Source: Symbioplanes lichenis (lineage in GTDB: Bacteria; Actinomycetota; Actinomycetes; Mycobacteriales; Micromonosporaceae). From it: DNA of 64,000 nucleotides. Positions 11,300 to 19,248 of this stretch are shown piece after piece. Location of the stretch: positions 186,001 through 250,000 of the forward strand of contig NZ_JAUZQD010000001.1 of the NCBI RefSeq assembly GCF_030709675.1. The letters run 5' to 3'. Numbering within the stretch: the first letter of the stretch is position 1; the number at the start of each line of letters is the position of its first letter. The notes beneath the pieces are model-generated. The model was not told where the DNA came from and searched no databases. It saw only the letters and a program-made list of their open reading frames with translations. The position numbers were made by a program, and so were the translations under genes.

Positions 11300-13057
11300 A
11301 TGACCGGTCAGCTCACCCGTGTCGACGTCGCTGTGCTGCCCGCCGGGTGGCGGACCAAGGGGTCCTATCCGTCGGAAGTGGCGGGCAGCTGGTCGCCGGC
11401 CCTGTCGCCGGACGGCCGGCACGCCGCGTACGTGTCCGACCGCAGCGGCTCCCCCAAGGTGTGGGTGCAGCCGGTCAGCAGCGAGCTGACCTTCCTCGTC
11501 GACACCGGCGAGGAACCGGTCGTGTCGGTGCACTGGTCGTCCGGCGGTGGGTGGCTGGCCTGCGTGATCGCGCCGGGCGGGGCCCCGCGTACGGAGGTCT
11601 GGCTGGTCCGTCCGGACGGCTCCGCGCTGCACCAGGTGGCGGGCTTCGGCTCGGACAGCGCGGAGAACGTCCGGTGGCTCCCGGGCCGCCCGCTGCTCGC
11701 CGTCACCGAGAACCTGTCCACCACACTGCTGATCGACGCGTCCGACGGCACGAGATCCGTCGTCGCCACGGGTGAGTTGATCTCGCTCTTCGAGGTGTCG
11801 GCGGACGGAAAGCGCGCCCTCCTGCGCCGGGGGTCACGCGGTGGCCGATACGTGGTCCTGCGTGATCTGACCTCCGGTTCCGAGGAGTACGTGACCAGCG
11901 GCGAGCAGGCGTGTTTCGCGCCTGACGGAACGATCTGGGCGCGGAGCGACGCCGGGGAATTTCCGGTCGTCATGACCGCCTCCTCCAAGGTCGAGGGGCC
12001 GGGAGAGGCCGAGTCCTTCGCGCTGAGCGCCGACGGGACCAAGCTCGCCGTGCTCTGGAACGTCGACGGCGGCCGCTCGCGGCTGACCGTGCACGAGGGC
12101 GACGCCGTGACCGACGTCGAGCTGCCCGGCTGGGTCGTGTCGCAGCCGGTGTGGAGTGCCGACGGCAGCACGCTGGCGTTCACGGCCGAGGGTCCGGGGC
12201 AGCCGCACGGGGTCTGGACCTGGGACGGGTCGTTGCACCCGGTGTCGGTCGAGGAGGTGGCGGGCGACGCCGTGCACCCCACGCTGCGGCGCTTCGCCTC
12301 GCACGACGGGCTGGAGATCAGCGGCTGGCTGTTCGAGCCCGCGACGCCCGGCCCGCACCCCACGGTCCTCTGGCTGCACGGTGGCCCGGAGGCGCAGGAG
12401 CGGCCGGGCCACGGTCCGCTGTTCCAGTCGCTCGTCGACCGCGGCATCGCCGTGTTCGCGGCCAACGTGCGCGGGTCGTCCGGCTTCGGGCGTACGTTCG
12501 TCAACGCGGACAACGGCGCCCTGCGGTACGCGGCCATCGGCGACGTGGCGGCCTGCGTCGGCCACCTCGTGGCCACCGGCGTGGCGGACCCCGCGCGGAT
12601 CGGGTGCATGGGCCGCTCGTACGGCGGCTATCTCACCCTGGCCGCGCTGACCACCTACCCGGAGCTGTTCGCGGTGGGCATCGACGTGTGCGGCATGTCG
12701 AACTTCGCGACGTTCTACGAGCACACCGAGCCGTGGATCGCCGCGGCGGCGGTCAGCAAGTACGGCGACCCGGTGCGCGACGCGGACCTGCTGCGTGACC
12801 TGTCCCCGATCACCCGGATCGACCGGCTGCGCGCGCCGCTGATGGTGGTGCACGGGGAGAACGACAGCAATGTCCCGGTGATCGAGGCCGAGCAGGTCGT
12901 GGCGGCGCTGGCCGAGCGGGGGGTCGAGCATCGTTATCTGCTGTTCCCCGGCGAGGGGCACGAGCTGCTGCACCGCTCGAACCGGGCCGAGTACCTGCGC
13001 GAGACGGTGGGGTGGCTCACGCGGCACCTGGCTTCGGGTGACGTCCTTTTGAGGTGA
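11300..13057 (+). CDS. Prolyl-oligopeptidase-family (S9) serine peptidase
   Basis: This 585-residue protein has a WD40/TolB-like beta-propeller N-terminus (for example SWSPALSPDGRHAAYVSDRS, SADGSTLAFTAEG) and a C-terminal alpha/beta hydrolase. The catalytic Ser is in GRSYGGY (about residue 440), Asp about 522 (HGENDSNVP) and His about 554 (GEGHELLHR). No signal peptide is evident, so it should be cytoplasmic. GGAGGA precedes the ATG, and only 21 bp separate it from the amidotransferase gene. This suggests a role in hydrolysing or trimming a peptide product of the cluster, possibly in place of the M42 peptidase of classical NAGGN loci; that role is inferred. Confidence 0.9.
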   Translation: MTGQLTRVDVAVLPAGWRTKGSYPSEVAGSWSPALSPDGRHAAYVSDRSGSPKVWVQPVSSELTFLVDTGEEPVVSVHWSSGGGWLACVIAPGGAPRTEVWLVRPDGSALHQVAGFGSDSAENVRWLPGRPLLAVTENLSTTLLIDASDGTRSVVATGELISLFEVSADGKRALLRRGSRGGRYVVLRDLTSGSEEYVTSGEQACFAPDGTIWARSDAGEFPVVMTASSKVEGPGEAESFALSADGTKLAVLWNVDGGRSRLTVHEGDAVTDVELPGWVVSQPVWSADGSTLAFTAEGPGQPHGVWTWDGSLHPVSVEEVAGDAVHPTLRRFASHDGLEISGWLFEPATPGPHPTVLWLHGGPEAQERPGHGPLFQSLVDRGIAVFAANVRGSSGFGRTFVNADNGALRYAAIGDVAACVGHLVATGVADPARIGCMGRSYGGYLTLAALTTYPELFAVGIDVCGMSNFATFYEHTEPWIAAAAVSKYGDPVRDADLLRDLSPITRIDRLRAPLMVVHGENDSNVPVIEAEQVVAALAERGVEHRYLLFPGEGHELLHRSNRAEYLRETVGWLTRHLASGDVLLR

Positions 13058-13159
13058 CCGGACACACGCCCGGTTTGTGACCGAACTCGTTGCCGCGGCC
13101 GCGCTCGCGGGGAAACCTGGATGAGGCAGGTGTTCCCGCGAGCGGACGGAGTCGGTGAC

Positions 13160-14458
13160 ATGCGAGGCGGTGCGCGGGCCTGGATCGTCTGGGCCGTGGG
13201 GCTCGCCGCCTACACGGTGGCGGTGCTCCAGCGGACCTCCCTCGGCGTGGCCGGCCTCGACGCGCAGCAGCGCTTCGACATCGGCGCGAGCGCGCTGGCC
13301 TCGTTCGCGGTGCTGCAGCTGCTGGTCTATGCGGCGCTGCAGGTGCCCGTCGGGGTGCTGCTCGACCGGTTCGGCTCGATGCGGCTCGTCGTCGCCGGCG
13401 CGGTCCTGATGGCGAGCGGTCAGGCGCTCATGGCGTTCTCCGGCGACCTCAGCGGCGCGATCGTGGCGCGGGTGCTGGTCGGGGCGGGCGACGCGATGAC
13501 CTTCATCAGCGTGCTGCGCCTGGTGCCGCAGTGGTTCCCCGGCAAGCGGGTGGCGGTCGTCAGCCAGTTCACCGGCATCATCGGGCAGCTCGGCCAGGTG
13601 CTGAGCGCCGTGCCGCTGGCCGCGCTGCTGGCCGGGCCGGGCTGGACGACGGCGTTCCTGTCGGCCTCCGGGACCGGGGTGTTCCTGGCGCTGCTCGCGC
13701 TGGTGGCCCTGCACGACTCGCCCGACCGGCGGATGGTCTCCGGCGCGGCGACGACCGCCCGCCAGCTGGGCGGCGACCTCGCGACCGCCTGGCGCCACCC
13801 GGGCACCCGGCTCGGGCTCTGGACGCACTTCAGCACCCAGTTCCCGGGCACGGTCTTCGCGCTGATGTGGGGCTATCCGTTCCTGCTCGCGGGGGAAGGC
13901 CTCTCCCGGAGTACGGCCGGAGCCCTGCTCACGCTCTTCGTGCTGGTCGGCATGGTGGCCGCGCCGGTGCTGGGCGTGCTCGTCGAGCGGCACCCGATGC
14001 GCCGCTCGTGGCTCGTCCTCGGCATCGTCGGCGTGAACGCCGCGGGCTGGGGCCTGGTGCTCGCGTGGCCCGGCCGGGCGCCGCTGGCCGTGCTCGTCGC
14101 CCTGGTCGTGGCGCTCGGGCTGGGCGGACCCGGGTCGATGATCGGTTTCGAGTTCGCCCGCACGTTCAACCCGCCCAACCGCCTCGGCACCGCGACCGGC
14201 ATCGTCAACGTCGGCGGCTTCACGGCGTCGCTGACCGCGATCCTGCTCGTCGGGCTCATCCTCGACGCGCGCACGGGCGGCAGCGCCGGCTACGGCATCG
14301 CCGACTTCAAGGTCGCCATGGCGGTGCAGTACGCGCTCATGGCCGTGGGAGTGCTGGGCATCCTCCGCACCCGGCGACTGGTGCGCCGGCGGCTGGCGGA
14401 GGCGCCGGTGCCCGTACCCTCCGGGGGGTTTAGCGCCGCGCCCACAGGCAAAGCCTGA
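13160..14458 (+). CDS. MFS transporter
   Basis: This 432-residue major facilitator protein has about 12 membrane helices. The region after helix 2 (LLDRFGSMRLVVAGAVLMAS) corresponds to the family's loop 2-3 motif. The ATG at 13160 has CGGAG 8 nt upstream and gives an N-terminus just before helix 1; an ATG at 13121 lacks such a site. The substrate is unknown. It follows the S9 peptidase by 102 bp on the same strand, so it could move the product or precursor of the ligase/amidotransferase group, or be unrelated. Confidence 0.85.
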   Translation: MRGGARAWIVWAVGLAAYTVAVLQRTSLGVAGLDAQQRFDIGASALASFAVLQLLVYAALQVPVGVLLDRFGSMRLVVAGAVLMASGQALMAFSGDLSGAIVARVLVGAGDAMTFISVLRLVPQWFPGKRVAVVSQFTGIIGQLGQVLSAVPLAALLAGPGWTTAFLSASGTGVFLALLALVALHDSPDRRMVSGAATTARQLGGDLATAWRHPGTRLGLWTHFSTQFPGTVFALMWGYPFLLAGEGLSRSTAGALLTLFVLVGMVAAPVLGVLVERHPMRRSWLVLGIVGVNAAGWGLVLAWPGRAPLAVLVALVVALGLGGPGSMIGFEFARTFNPPNRLGTATGIVNVGGFTASLTAILLVGLILDARTGGSAGYGIADFKVAMAVQYALMAVGVLGILRTRRLVRRRLAEAPVPVPSGGFSAAPTGKA

Positions 14459-14497
14459 ACACTTCGGGTGGACGCGGACCGGCCGTCCGATCCTGTT

Positions 14498-14549
14498 TGA
14501 ACTTCCGGTGCGAAGTTCACGTATGACCGATGGGCCCGGATCGGGGCCC
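14498..14549 (+). promoter_or_regulatory. Two inverted repeats upstream of the acidic-tail membrane protein
   Basis: TGAACTTC (14498-14505) and GAAGTTCA (14512-14519) are perfect 8-bp arms around a 6-nt loop. A second pair of GGGCCC arms (14532-14537 and 14544-14549) follows about 30 nt before the ribosome-binding site. They could be an operator plus an mRNA leader hairpin, or the terminator of the MFS gene. No known riboswitch consensus was recognised. Confidence 0.3.
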
Positions 14550-14583
14550 TTGAGACACAGCGTAATGCTGATGTGAGGAGGAC

Positions 14584-15423
14584 ATGAGCCAGGCTCAACC
14601 GGACAAGCTCTGGTCCGGTATCCAGATCAGCAAGGTCATCGCCGGCACACTCGCGGCCGTGGCCGCCGCGGTGCTCGGCTCCTTCCTGGGAGTCGCCGGC
14701 ACCTTGGCGGGCGCCGCACTGGCCAGTGTGGTCGGCTCCGTCGGGACGGAGATCTTCAACAACTCCCTCAAGCGCGGCACCAAGACTTTGCAGTCGGTGG
14801 CCCCGACGTTCGTGCGGGCGCCGGCGGCGGTCGGCACCCCGCCGGTCGCCGCGGCGGGCGAGGCGGACAACCCCGCCCACACCGTGCCCGCCGCCGACAC
14901 CACGCCCGCGGCGGCCAGTGCGGCGTACGGCGGCAGCCCGCGGCGCAGCGTCCGCTGGAAGACGGTGGTCATCGGGGCGGCAGCGGCGTTCATCGTCGCC
15001 ATGGGCGGCATCTTCGCCGTCGAGGCGATGGCGGGCGAGTCGCTGACCACGATCACCACCGGCAAGCAGACCAGCGGCAGCTCGACGCTGACGAGCACCT
15101 TCAAGGGCGGCTCGGACAGCAGCGACGAGCAGCAGGACCCGGCCCCGGCCGAGTCGGCCACCCCGGACTCGACGGACACCGCCGACCCGGACGCCACCTC
15201 GTCGCCGGAGCCCGGCTCGTCCGACTCCCCCGACCCGGGCGACAGCTCGTCTCCGGCCGAGGAGGAGCCGACGGACACCCCGACGACGGACGCGCCGACG
15301 ACGCCGGACGACACCCAGCAGGACGAGACGGACACCGGCTCGACCCAGCAGGGTACGAGCGAGAACGGCACCAGCTCGGACCAGCAGGGCGTGCAGCAGC
15401 AGGAGGCTCCCCCGACGGAGTGA
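14584..15423 (+). CDS. Membrane protein with long acidic Ser/Thr/Asp/Pro-rich tail
   Basis: This 279-residue protein is of unrecognised family. Residues about 18-60 form a Gly/Ala-rich hydrophobic segment (ISKVIAGTLAAVAAAVLGSF), followed by a Pro/Ala linker, a second membrane helix at about 125-150 (VVIGAAAAFIVAMGGIFAVE) and then about 125 residues of low-complexity acidic sequence rich in Ser, Thr, Asp, Pro, Glu and Gln. The tail is probably extracellular or disordered. GAGGAGG precedes the ATG. It stands alone between the MFS gene and a terminator. The composition suggests a cell-surface protein, but no function is claimed. Confidence 0.75.
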   Translation: MSQAQPDKLWSGIQISKVIAGTLAAVAAAVLGSFLGVAGTLAGAALASVVGSVGTEIFNNSLKRGTKTLQSVAPTFVRAPAAVGTPPVAAAGEADNPAHTVPAADTTPAAASAAYGGSPRRSVRWKTVVIGAAAAFIVAMGGIFAVEAMAGESLTTITTGKQTSGSSTLTSTFKGGSDSSDEQQDPAPAESATPDSTDTADPDATSSPEPGSSDSPDPGDSSSPAEEEPTDTPTTDAPTTPDDTQQDETDTGSTQQGTSENGTSSDQQGVQQQEAPPTE

Positions 15424-15440
15424 TCGGCGCAGCGCCTCAG

Positions 15441-15476
15441 GACGGCCGGGATTCGCATCAGCGGATCCCGGCCGTC
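15441..15476 (+). terminator. Hairpin terminator after the acidic-tail protein
   Basis: A perfect 12-bp stem (GACGGCCGGGAT at 15441-15452 and ATCCCGGCCGTC at 15465-15476) with a 12-nt loop is followed by GGCGTTTG. It begins 17 nt after the stop codon. Confidence 0.75.
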
Positions 15477-15547
15477 GGCGTTTGTGCCCCGCTGCCGGGG
15501 TATGACGGTCCACGGAACGTCCGTGTCCCTGGGAGGAGTCACCCGTC

Positions 15548-16051
15548 ATGAAGGTGAGCGAACTGCTGATCGAGGCCTACGACCGCCTCCCCGACCTGGT
15601 CGAGGGCGCCGTCGAGGGGCTCAGCGCGGAGAAGCTCGCCACCGCGCCCGAGCCCGGCGCCAACACCGTCGGCTGGCTGGTGTGGCACCTCACCCGGGTC
15701 CAGGACCATCACATGTCCGAGCTGCTCGGCCAGGACCAGATCTACGTGACCGGCGACTGGGCGGAGAGCTTCGGCCGCAAGCCCGACGCGAACGACACCG
15801 GCTACGGTCACGACGCCGGCGACGTCACCGCCGTCCGCCCCCGCGACGGGCAGGCGCTCGTGGCGTACTACCGCGCCGTGCACGACCGGACGATCGCGTA
15901 TCTGCGCGGGGTGTCCGAGACCGACCTCGACCGGGTCGTCGACGAGGGCTGGGACCCGCCGGTCACCCTCGCCGTCCGCCTCGTGAGCATCCTCGACGAC
16001 GACACCCAGCACGTCGGCCAGGCTGCCTATGTGCGGGGCCTGCTGCTCTGA
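15548..16051 (+). CDS. DinB-superfamily protein (DUF664, mycothiol-dependent transferase type)
   Basis: This 167-residue protein has the four-helix DinB fold. Metal-ligand-like histidines appear in WLVWHLTRVQDHH and, near the C-terminus, DDTQHVGQAAY, the pattern of the DinB/DUF664 group. In actinobacteria this group includes mycothiol-dependent transferases and isomerases that use a divalent metal to activate the thiol. The substrate is unknown. GGGAGGAG precedes the ATG at 15548. It is monocistronic and converges with the RING/TerD gene. Confidence 0.85.
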   Translation: MKVSELLIEAYDRLPDLVEGAVEGLSAEKLATAPEPGANTVGWLVWHLTRVQDHHMSELLGQDQIYVTGDWAESFGRKPDANDTGYGHDAGDVTAVRPRDGQALVAYYRAVHDRTIAYLRGVSETDLDRVVDEGWDPPVTLAVRLVSILDDDTQHVGQAAYVRGLLL

Positions 16052-16096
16052 CCGGCACTTCACCGGCTTCGGCTGTCACTTCACCAGCTTGACGTC

Positions 16097-19057
16097 TTAC
16101 TTCGCCGCCGGCAGCTGACCGAGCAGGTCTCCGCCGCGAAGCGTGGTCCACGGGTTCGGGGCGGTGCCGGTCACCAGCAGCGCCAGAGAACCGTCGCCCA
16201 CATCACCAGTGGGCACGGTGTCGACGGCGGCCGCGAAGATGCGGCGGCCAGCGAAGGGCGGGGAGGCGACACTCCGGGCGGTGCGGTCGGTGGCGGCGGC
16301 GGTGCGGATGGCGGCGGGGTCGGGGGCGGATTCCGTGTACGTGCCGTCGGGGTGGCGGATCACGATGCGGTCGGCGCGGGCGGAGGCGTGCCAGGCGGCG
16401 ACGTCGAGGAGGGTGGGCCGGGAGCCGGACGTGAAGTGGTGCCACAGGTCGGCGGCCGCACGGGCGAGGCGGTCGCCGTGGGTGGCGACGCTGTGGGCGT
16501 ACCCGTGGCTGGGGAGGGTGAGGTCCGCCCAGAGGAGGCGGCGGTCCCGGAGGTCGACCACCATCGGGAGCTGGGCCTTGCTGGTGCCGCGCAGGTCGAA
16601 GCGCTGCACGACCCGCGCGGGGCCGGCGGTCGGGCTCGGGTTGCTCTCGCGGCTGGGCGCGTCGGGACGTTCGCGGCCGGAGGGCAGGGAGAAGCCCGCG
16701 AACGCCTCGCCCAGCAGCTCGAACGGCACGTCGTTGTAGCTGAGGATCGTCGGCACCGCCCAGCGGACGCCGGCGCGTTCGAGCTCGGGCAGTGACAGGT
16801 CGAGGAACTCGGTCGCGCCCAGCGGGGCCGGCGCCGACGTGAAGTCGCCCGAGTGCACGGCGGCCGTGTCCGCGAAGCGCAGCCGCGTGTAGTCGCAGTG
16901 GCCCAGGCGCCGCCAGCCGGCGTCGAAGAACACGGCGGACAGGTCGAGGTCGACGCGCGTGCTGCCCGCGTCCTCCCAGTGCAGGAAGAGCCGCAGCACC
17001 TCGTCGCCGGGCAGGTCCCGCACGCTGCCGCGGGGCCAGCCGGCCAGCTGCGCCGATCCGGCCCGTTCGCGCATGGGCGCCGGCACCGCGGCCAGCTCGG
17101 CGTCGAGAACCGCGAGGTCGAAGCGGTCCCCGGCCCCGGCGCGGCGGCACAGCTCGGCGTCGGCGATTTCCCGGACGGTACGCGTGACCGCGGCGGGCAG
17201 GGGCGTGCGGCGCTCGGGTTCGGTCCAGCTGCGGACGGCGTTGCCGCGCGGGAAGAAGACGCGCCGGGGCATGTCCTCGCCGGGGCGTCCGGGGTCGGTG
17301 GCGCTCGCATCGCCGGTAGCCGGGGCGGCACCGGGCCGATCCTCGGTGCGTTCCGGAACGTCGCCGGGGCTCAGGCGGCGGCGGAGGTCGGTGAGGGCGC
17401 GGGAGAGCAGGCCGACCGGTTCGGACAGCGGGGCGGCGGCGTGTGCGACGTGGACGGCGGCGGCGGTCCGGCGGCGGGCGGCTTCGGCGGCGCGTTCACC
17501 GGCGGCGGCACGGGCCTGCTCGACCGCGGCGAGCTGCTCGGCGGTAGCCGGGACGGTGGTGTCGCGGGCGGCGATCTCGGCGGCGGCCGTGGCGAGTACG
17601 ACCGGGGAGACGTGCGCGGCGGCCGTACGGGCGGCGTTGAGGACCGCCACGCTCAGGTCGACGTCACCGTCGGCGACATCGTCACCGTCGGCTTCGGCAT
17701 GGGCGCGGCGGAGGAGGTGGTCGAGGGCGCGCCAGAGGTCGCCCGGGCGCTGGGCGAGCAGCGTCAGCGCCGCCGCCGGGTCGCCGGTGGTGAACGCTTC
17801 CTCGACGAGGGCGGCGTGGGTGCGTACCCGGATGGTGATCGTGCCGTCGGCGGCGGTGAGCGCGACGAGGCGCCCGGGATGCGCCCGGCCGGCCGCGGTG
17901 ATCGTGCGGCCGAGCGTGCTGCCGGCATCCGCGCGGGTGCCCCGCAGCGCCGCGAAGGCGACAGCGGCGGCGGGGTGGGCGGCAGGGCGCTCGTGAGGGT
18001 GCAGGCGCTCGCCGAGGCGCTTCCACACTGTCGGGTGGCGCTGCAGGTCCTCGGCGGCGGCGGCCGGGCCGAGCGAGTCGAGGTGGGTGAGCACCGCCCG
18101 GCGCAGTGCCCGCGGGATCGCCCGGACGCGCGTCACGGGGGCGGCGACGGCCGGCTCGCCGGCGGGCCGCCAGTGCTCGCGGGGGCCCGGGCCGGACGTG
18201 CGGGCGGGCAGGATCAGGCCCGGGTCGCCGCCGGACCATGCCCAGAGGGTACGCGCGGCGTCGGTGGCCGTCGTCCAGCGCGCCGTGGCCTGCTCGGTCA
18301 CGCGCGCGAAGTCCGGGGTCAGAGCCGTCGCGTGCAGCGCCCAGGCGATGACGGACGCCAGCGTCTCGCGCGCGGGCACGACCTCGGGGAGCCAGTCGAG
18401 GGTGCCGGGCGCCGTGGCCCGTACGAGGGTCTCGAGGTCTGTCAGATCGGCCTCGCCCAGAGCACTCGGGCGGGCCACGAGCTCGTCCCGCACCGTGGCC
18501 GCCGCCCCGGGCCCGGCCACGGTGAGCACCTGGATCCGCAGCGGCGTGACGGCCGGCGCCTGCTCGGGAAGATGACCCTGACCGGCGGCGGCGCGGCGGC
18601 CGCAGATCGGGCAGCCGCCGTGCTCCTCCGGCGGGAAGCAGTCGTGGCACACCACGTGACCGCACGGGTCGAGCGGCGCCGCGGTGTGCTCGCGACCGCA
18701 CAGTACGCACGGCAGATCGGGCGCTGCGAAGAGGTGGACCAGCAGACGCTCGACGTAGACCGCGGACGGGTCGGCCGGAGTGTCCGGGAACCGGCGGTAG
18801 AGCGGGGTCAGGTCACGGTCGGCGCCCACCTCGGCGTCCAGCGTGGCGAGGAGCCAGTCCGCCCAGGCCGTACGGACGACGGGCGGGAGGGTGGCGGCGG
18901 CCGCGCGCAGATCGGCGCCGAGCAGCCGGCCGCGGAGGGCGAGGTCGGCTTCGAGGGCCGTGACCCAGGCCGGGCCGTCGCCGGGAGCCTGATCCTCGTG
19001 TGCGGGGAGCGTGACCTGCGCGGTGCGGCGTACGAGCACAGTGGCGACAGCGTCCAT
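16097..19057 (-). CDS. RING-finger and TerD-like domain protein (MXAN_6230/SCO0854 type)
   Basis: This is a 986-residue cytoplasmic protein. Residues 117-152 form a complete C3HC4 RING finger: Cys117, Cys120, Cys132, His134, Cys137, Cys140, Cys149, Cys152. The middle (about 160-690) is Ala/Arg-rich and helical. From about 700 it resembles TerD (VDLDLSAVFFDAGW, GHCDYTRL, AVHSGDF), the calcium-binding stress fold of tellurite-resistance clusters. RING proteins are known mainly as eukaryotic ubiquitin ligases; bacterial ones of this type are recognised but their activity is unsettled. The ATG at 19057 has GGAGGAG 7 nt upstream; the open frame extends 20 codons further. No other ter genes are nearby. 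Confidence 0.85.
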   Translation of the reverse strand: MDAVATVLVRRTAQVTLPAHEDQAPGDGPAWVTALEADLALRGRLLGADLRAAAATLPPVVRTAWADWLLATLDAEVGADRDLTPLYRRFPDTPADPSAVYVERLLVHLFAAPDLPCVLCGREHTAAPLDPCGHVVCHDCFPPEEHGGCPICGRRAAAGQGHLPEQAPAVTPLRIQVLTVAGPGAAATVRDELVARPSALGEADLTDLETLVRATAPGTLDWLPEVVPARETLASVIAWALHATALTPDFARVTEQATARWTTATDAARTLWAWSGGDPGLILPARTSGPGPREHWRPAGEPAVAAPVTRVRAIPRALRRAVLTHLDSLGPAAAAEDLQRHPTVWKRLGERLHPHERPAAHPAAAVAFAALRGTRADAGSTLGRTITAAGRAHPGRLVALTAADGTITIRVRTHAALVEEAFTTGDPAAALTLLAQRPGDLWRALDHLLRRAHAEADGDDVADGDVDLSVAVLNAARTAAAHVSPVVLATAAAEIAARDTTVPATAEQLAAVEQARAAAGERAAEAARRRTAAAVHVAHAAAPLSEPVGLLSRALTDLRRRLSPGDVPERTEDRPGAAPATGDASATDPGRPGEDMPRRVFFPRGNAVRSWTEPERRTPLPAAVTRTVREIADAELCRRAGAGDRFDLAVLDAELAAVPAPMRERAGSAQLAGWPRGSVRDLPGDEVLRLFLHWEDAGSTRVDLDLSAVFFDAGWRRLGHCDYTRLRFADTAAVHSGDFTSAPAPLGATEFLDLSLPELERAGVRWAVPTILSYNDVPFELLGEAFAGFSLPSGRERPDAPSRESNPSPTAGPARVVQRFDLRGTSKAQLPMVVDLRDRRLLWADLTLPSHGYAHSVATHGDRLARAAADLWHHFTSGSRPTLLDVAAWHASARADRIVIRHPDGTYTESAPDPAAIRTAAATDRTARSVASPPFAGRRIFAAAVDTVPTGDVGDGSLALLVTGTAPNPWTTLRGGDLLGQLPAAK

Positions 19058-19152
19058 GGTCAGGCTCCTCCCCCGAAGAAAGCGCGGCGGGCGGGGAGTG
19101 GCGACGCTGCTGATCATCCGGCGTGAGGTATGAGAAGGAAGCGCCGCGGGGA

Positions 19153-19195
19153 GCCGCCCACCGCTGCTCAGGGACTATACGGAGCGGTGGGCGGC
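19153..19195 (-). terminator. Hairpin terminator downstream of the S1 protease
   Basis: Perfect 13-bp arms (GCCGCCCACCGCT at 19153-19165, AGCGGTGGGCGGC at 19183-19195) lie between the protease stop and the RING gene start. No long T-run follows on the minus strand. Closer to the stop, a short TCTCAGGCGCG motif that overlaps the last codons is repeated. Confidence 0.6.
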
Positions 19196-19248
19196 CGTTC
19201 GATCCATTTTCCGGCGCGTCTCTCAGGCGCGCCTTGAGAGCGCGGTTC

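Noticed and set aside
14430..14470. GGCAAAGCC-like word that first suggested a second c-di-GMP riboswitch
   Set aside because: The GGCAAACC partner and GNRA-capped stem are absent and the word lies at the end of the MFS gene.
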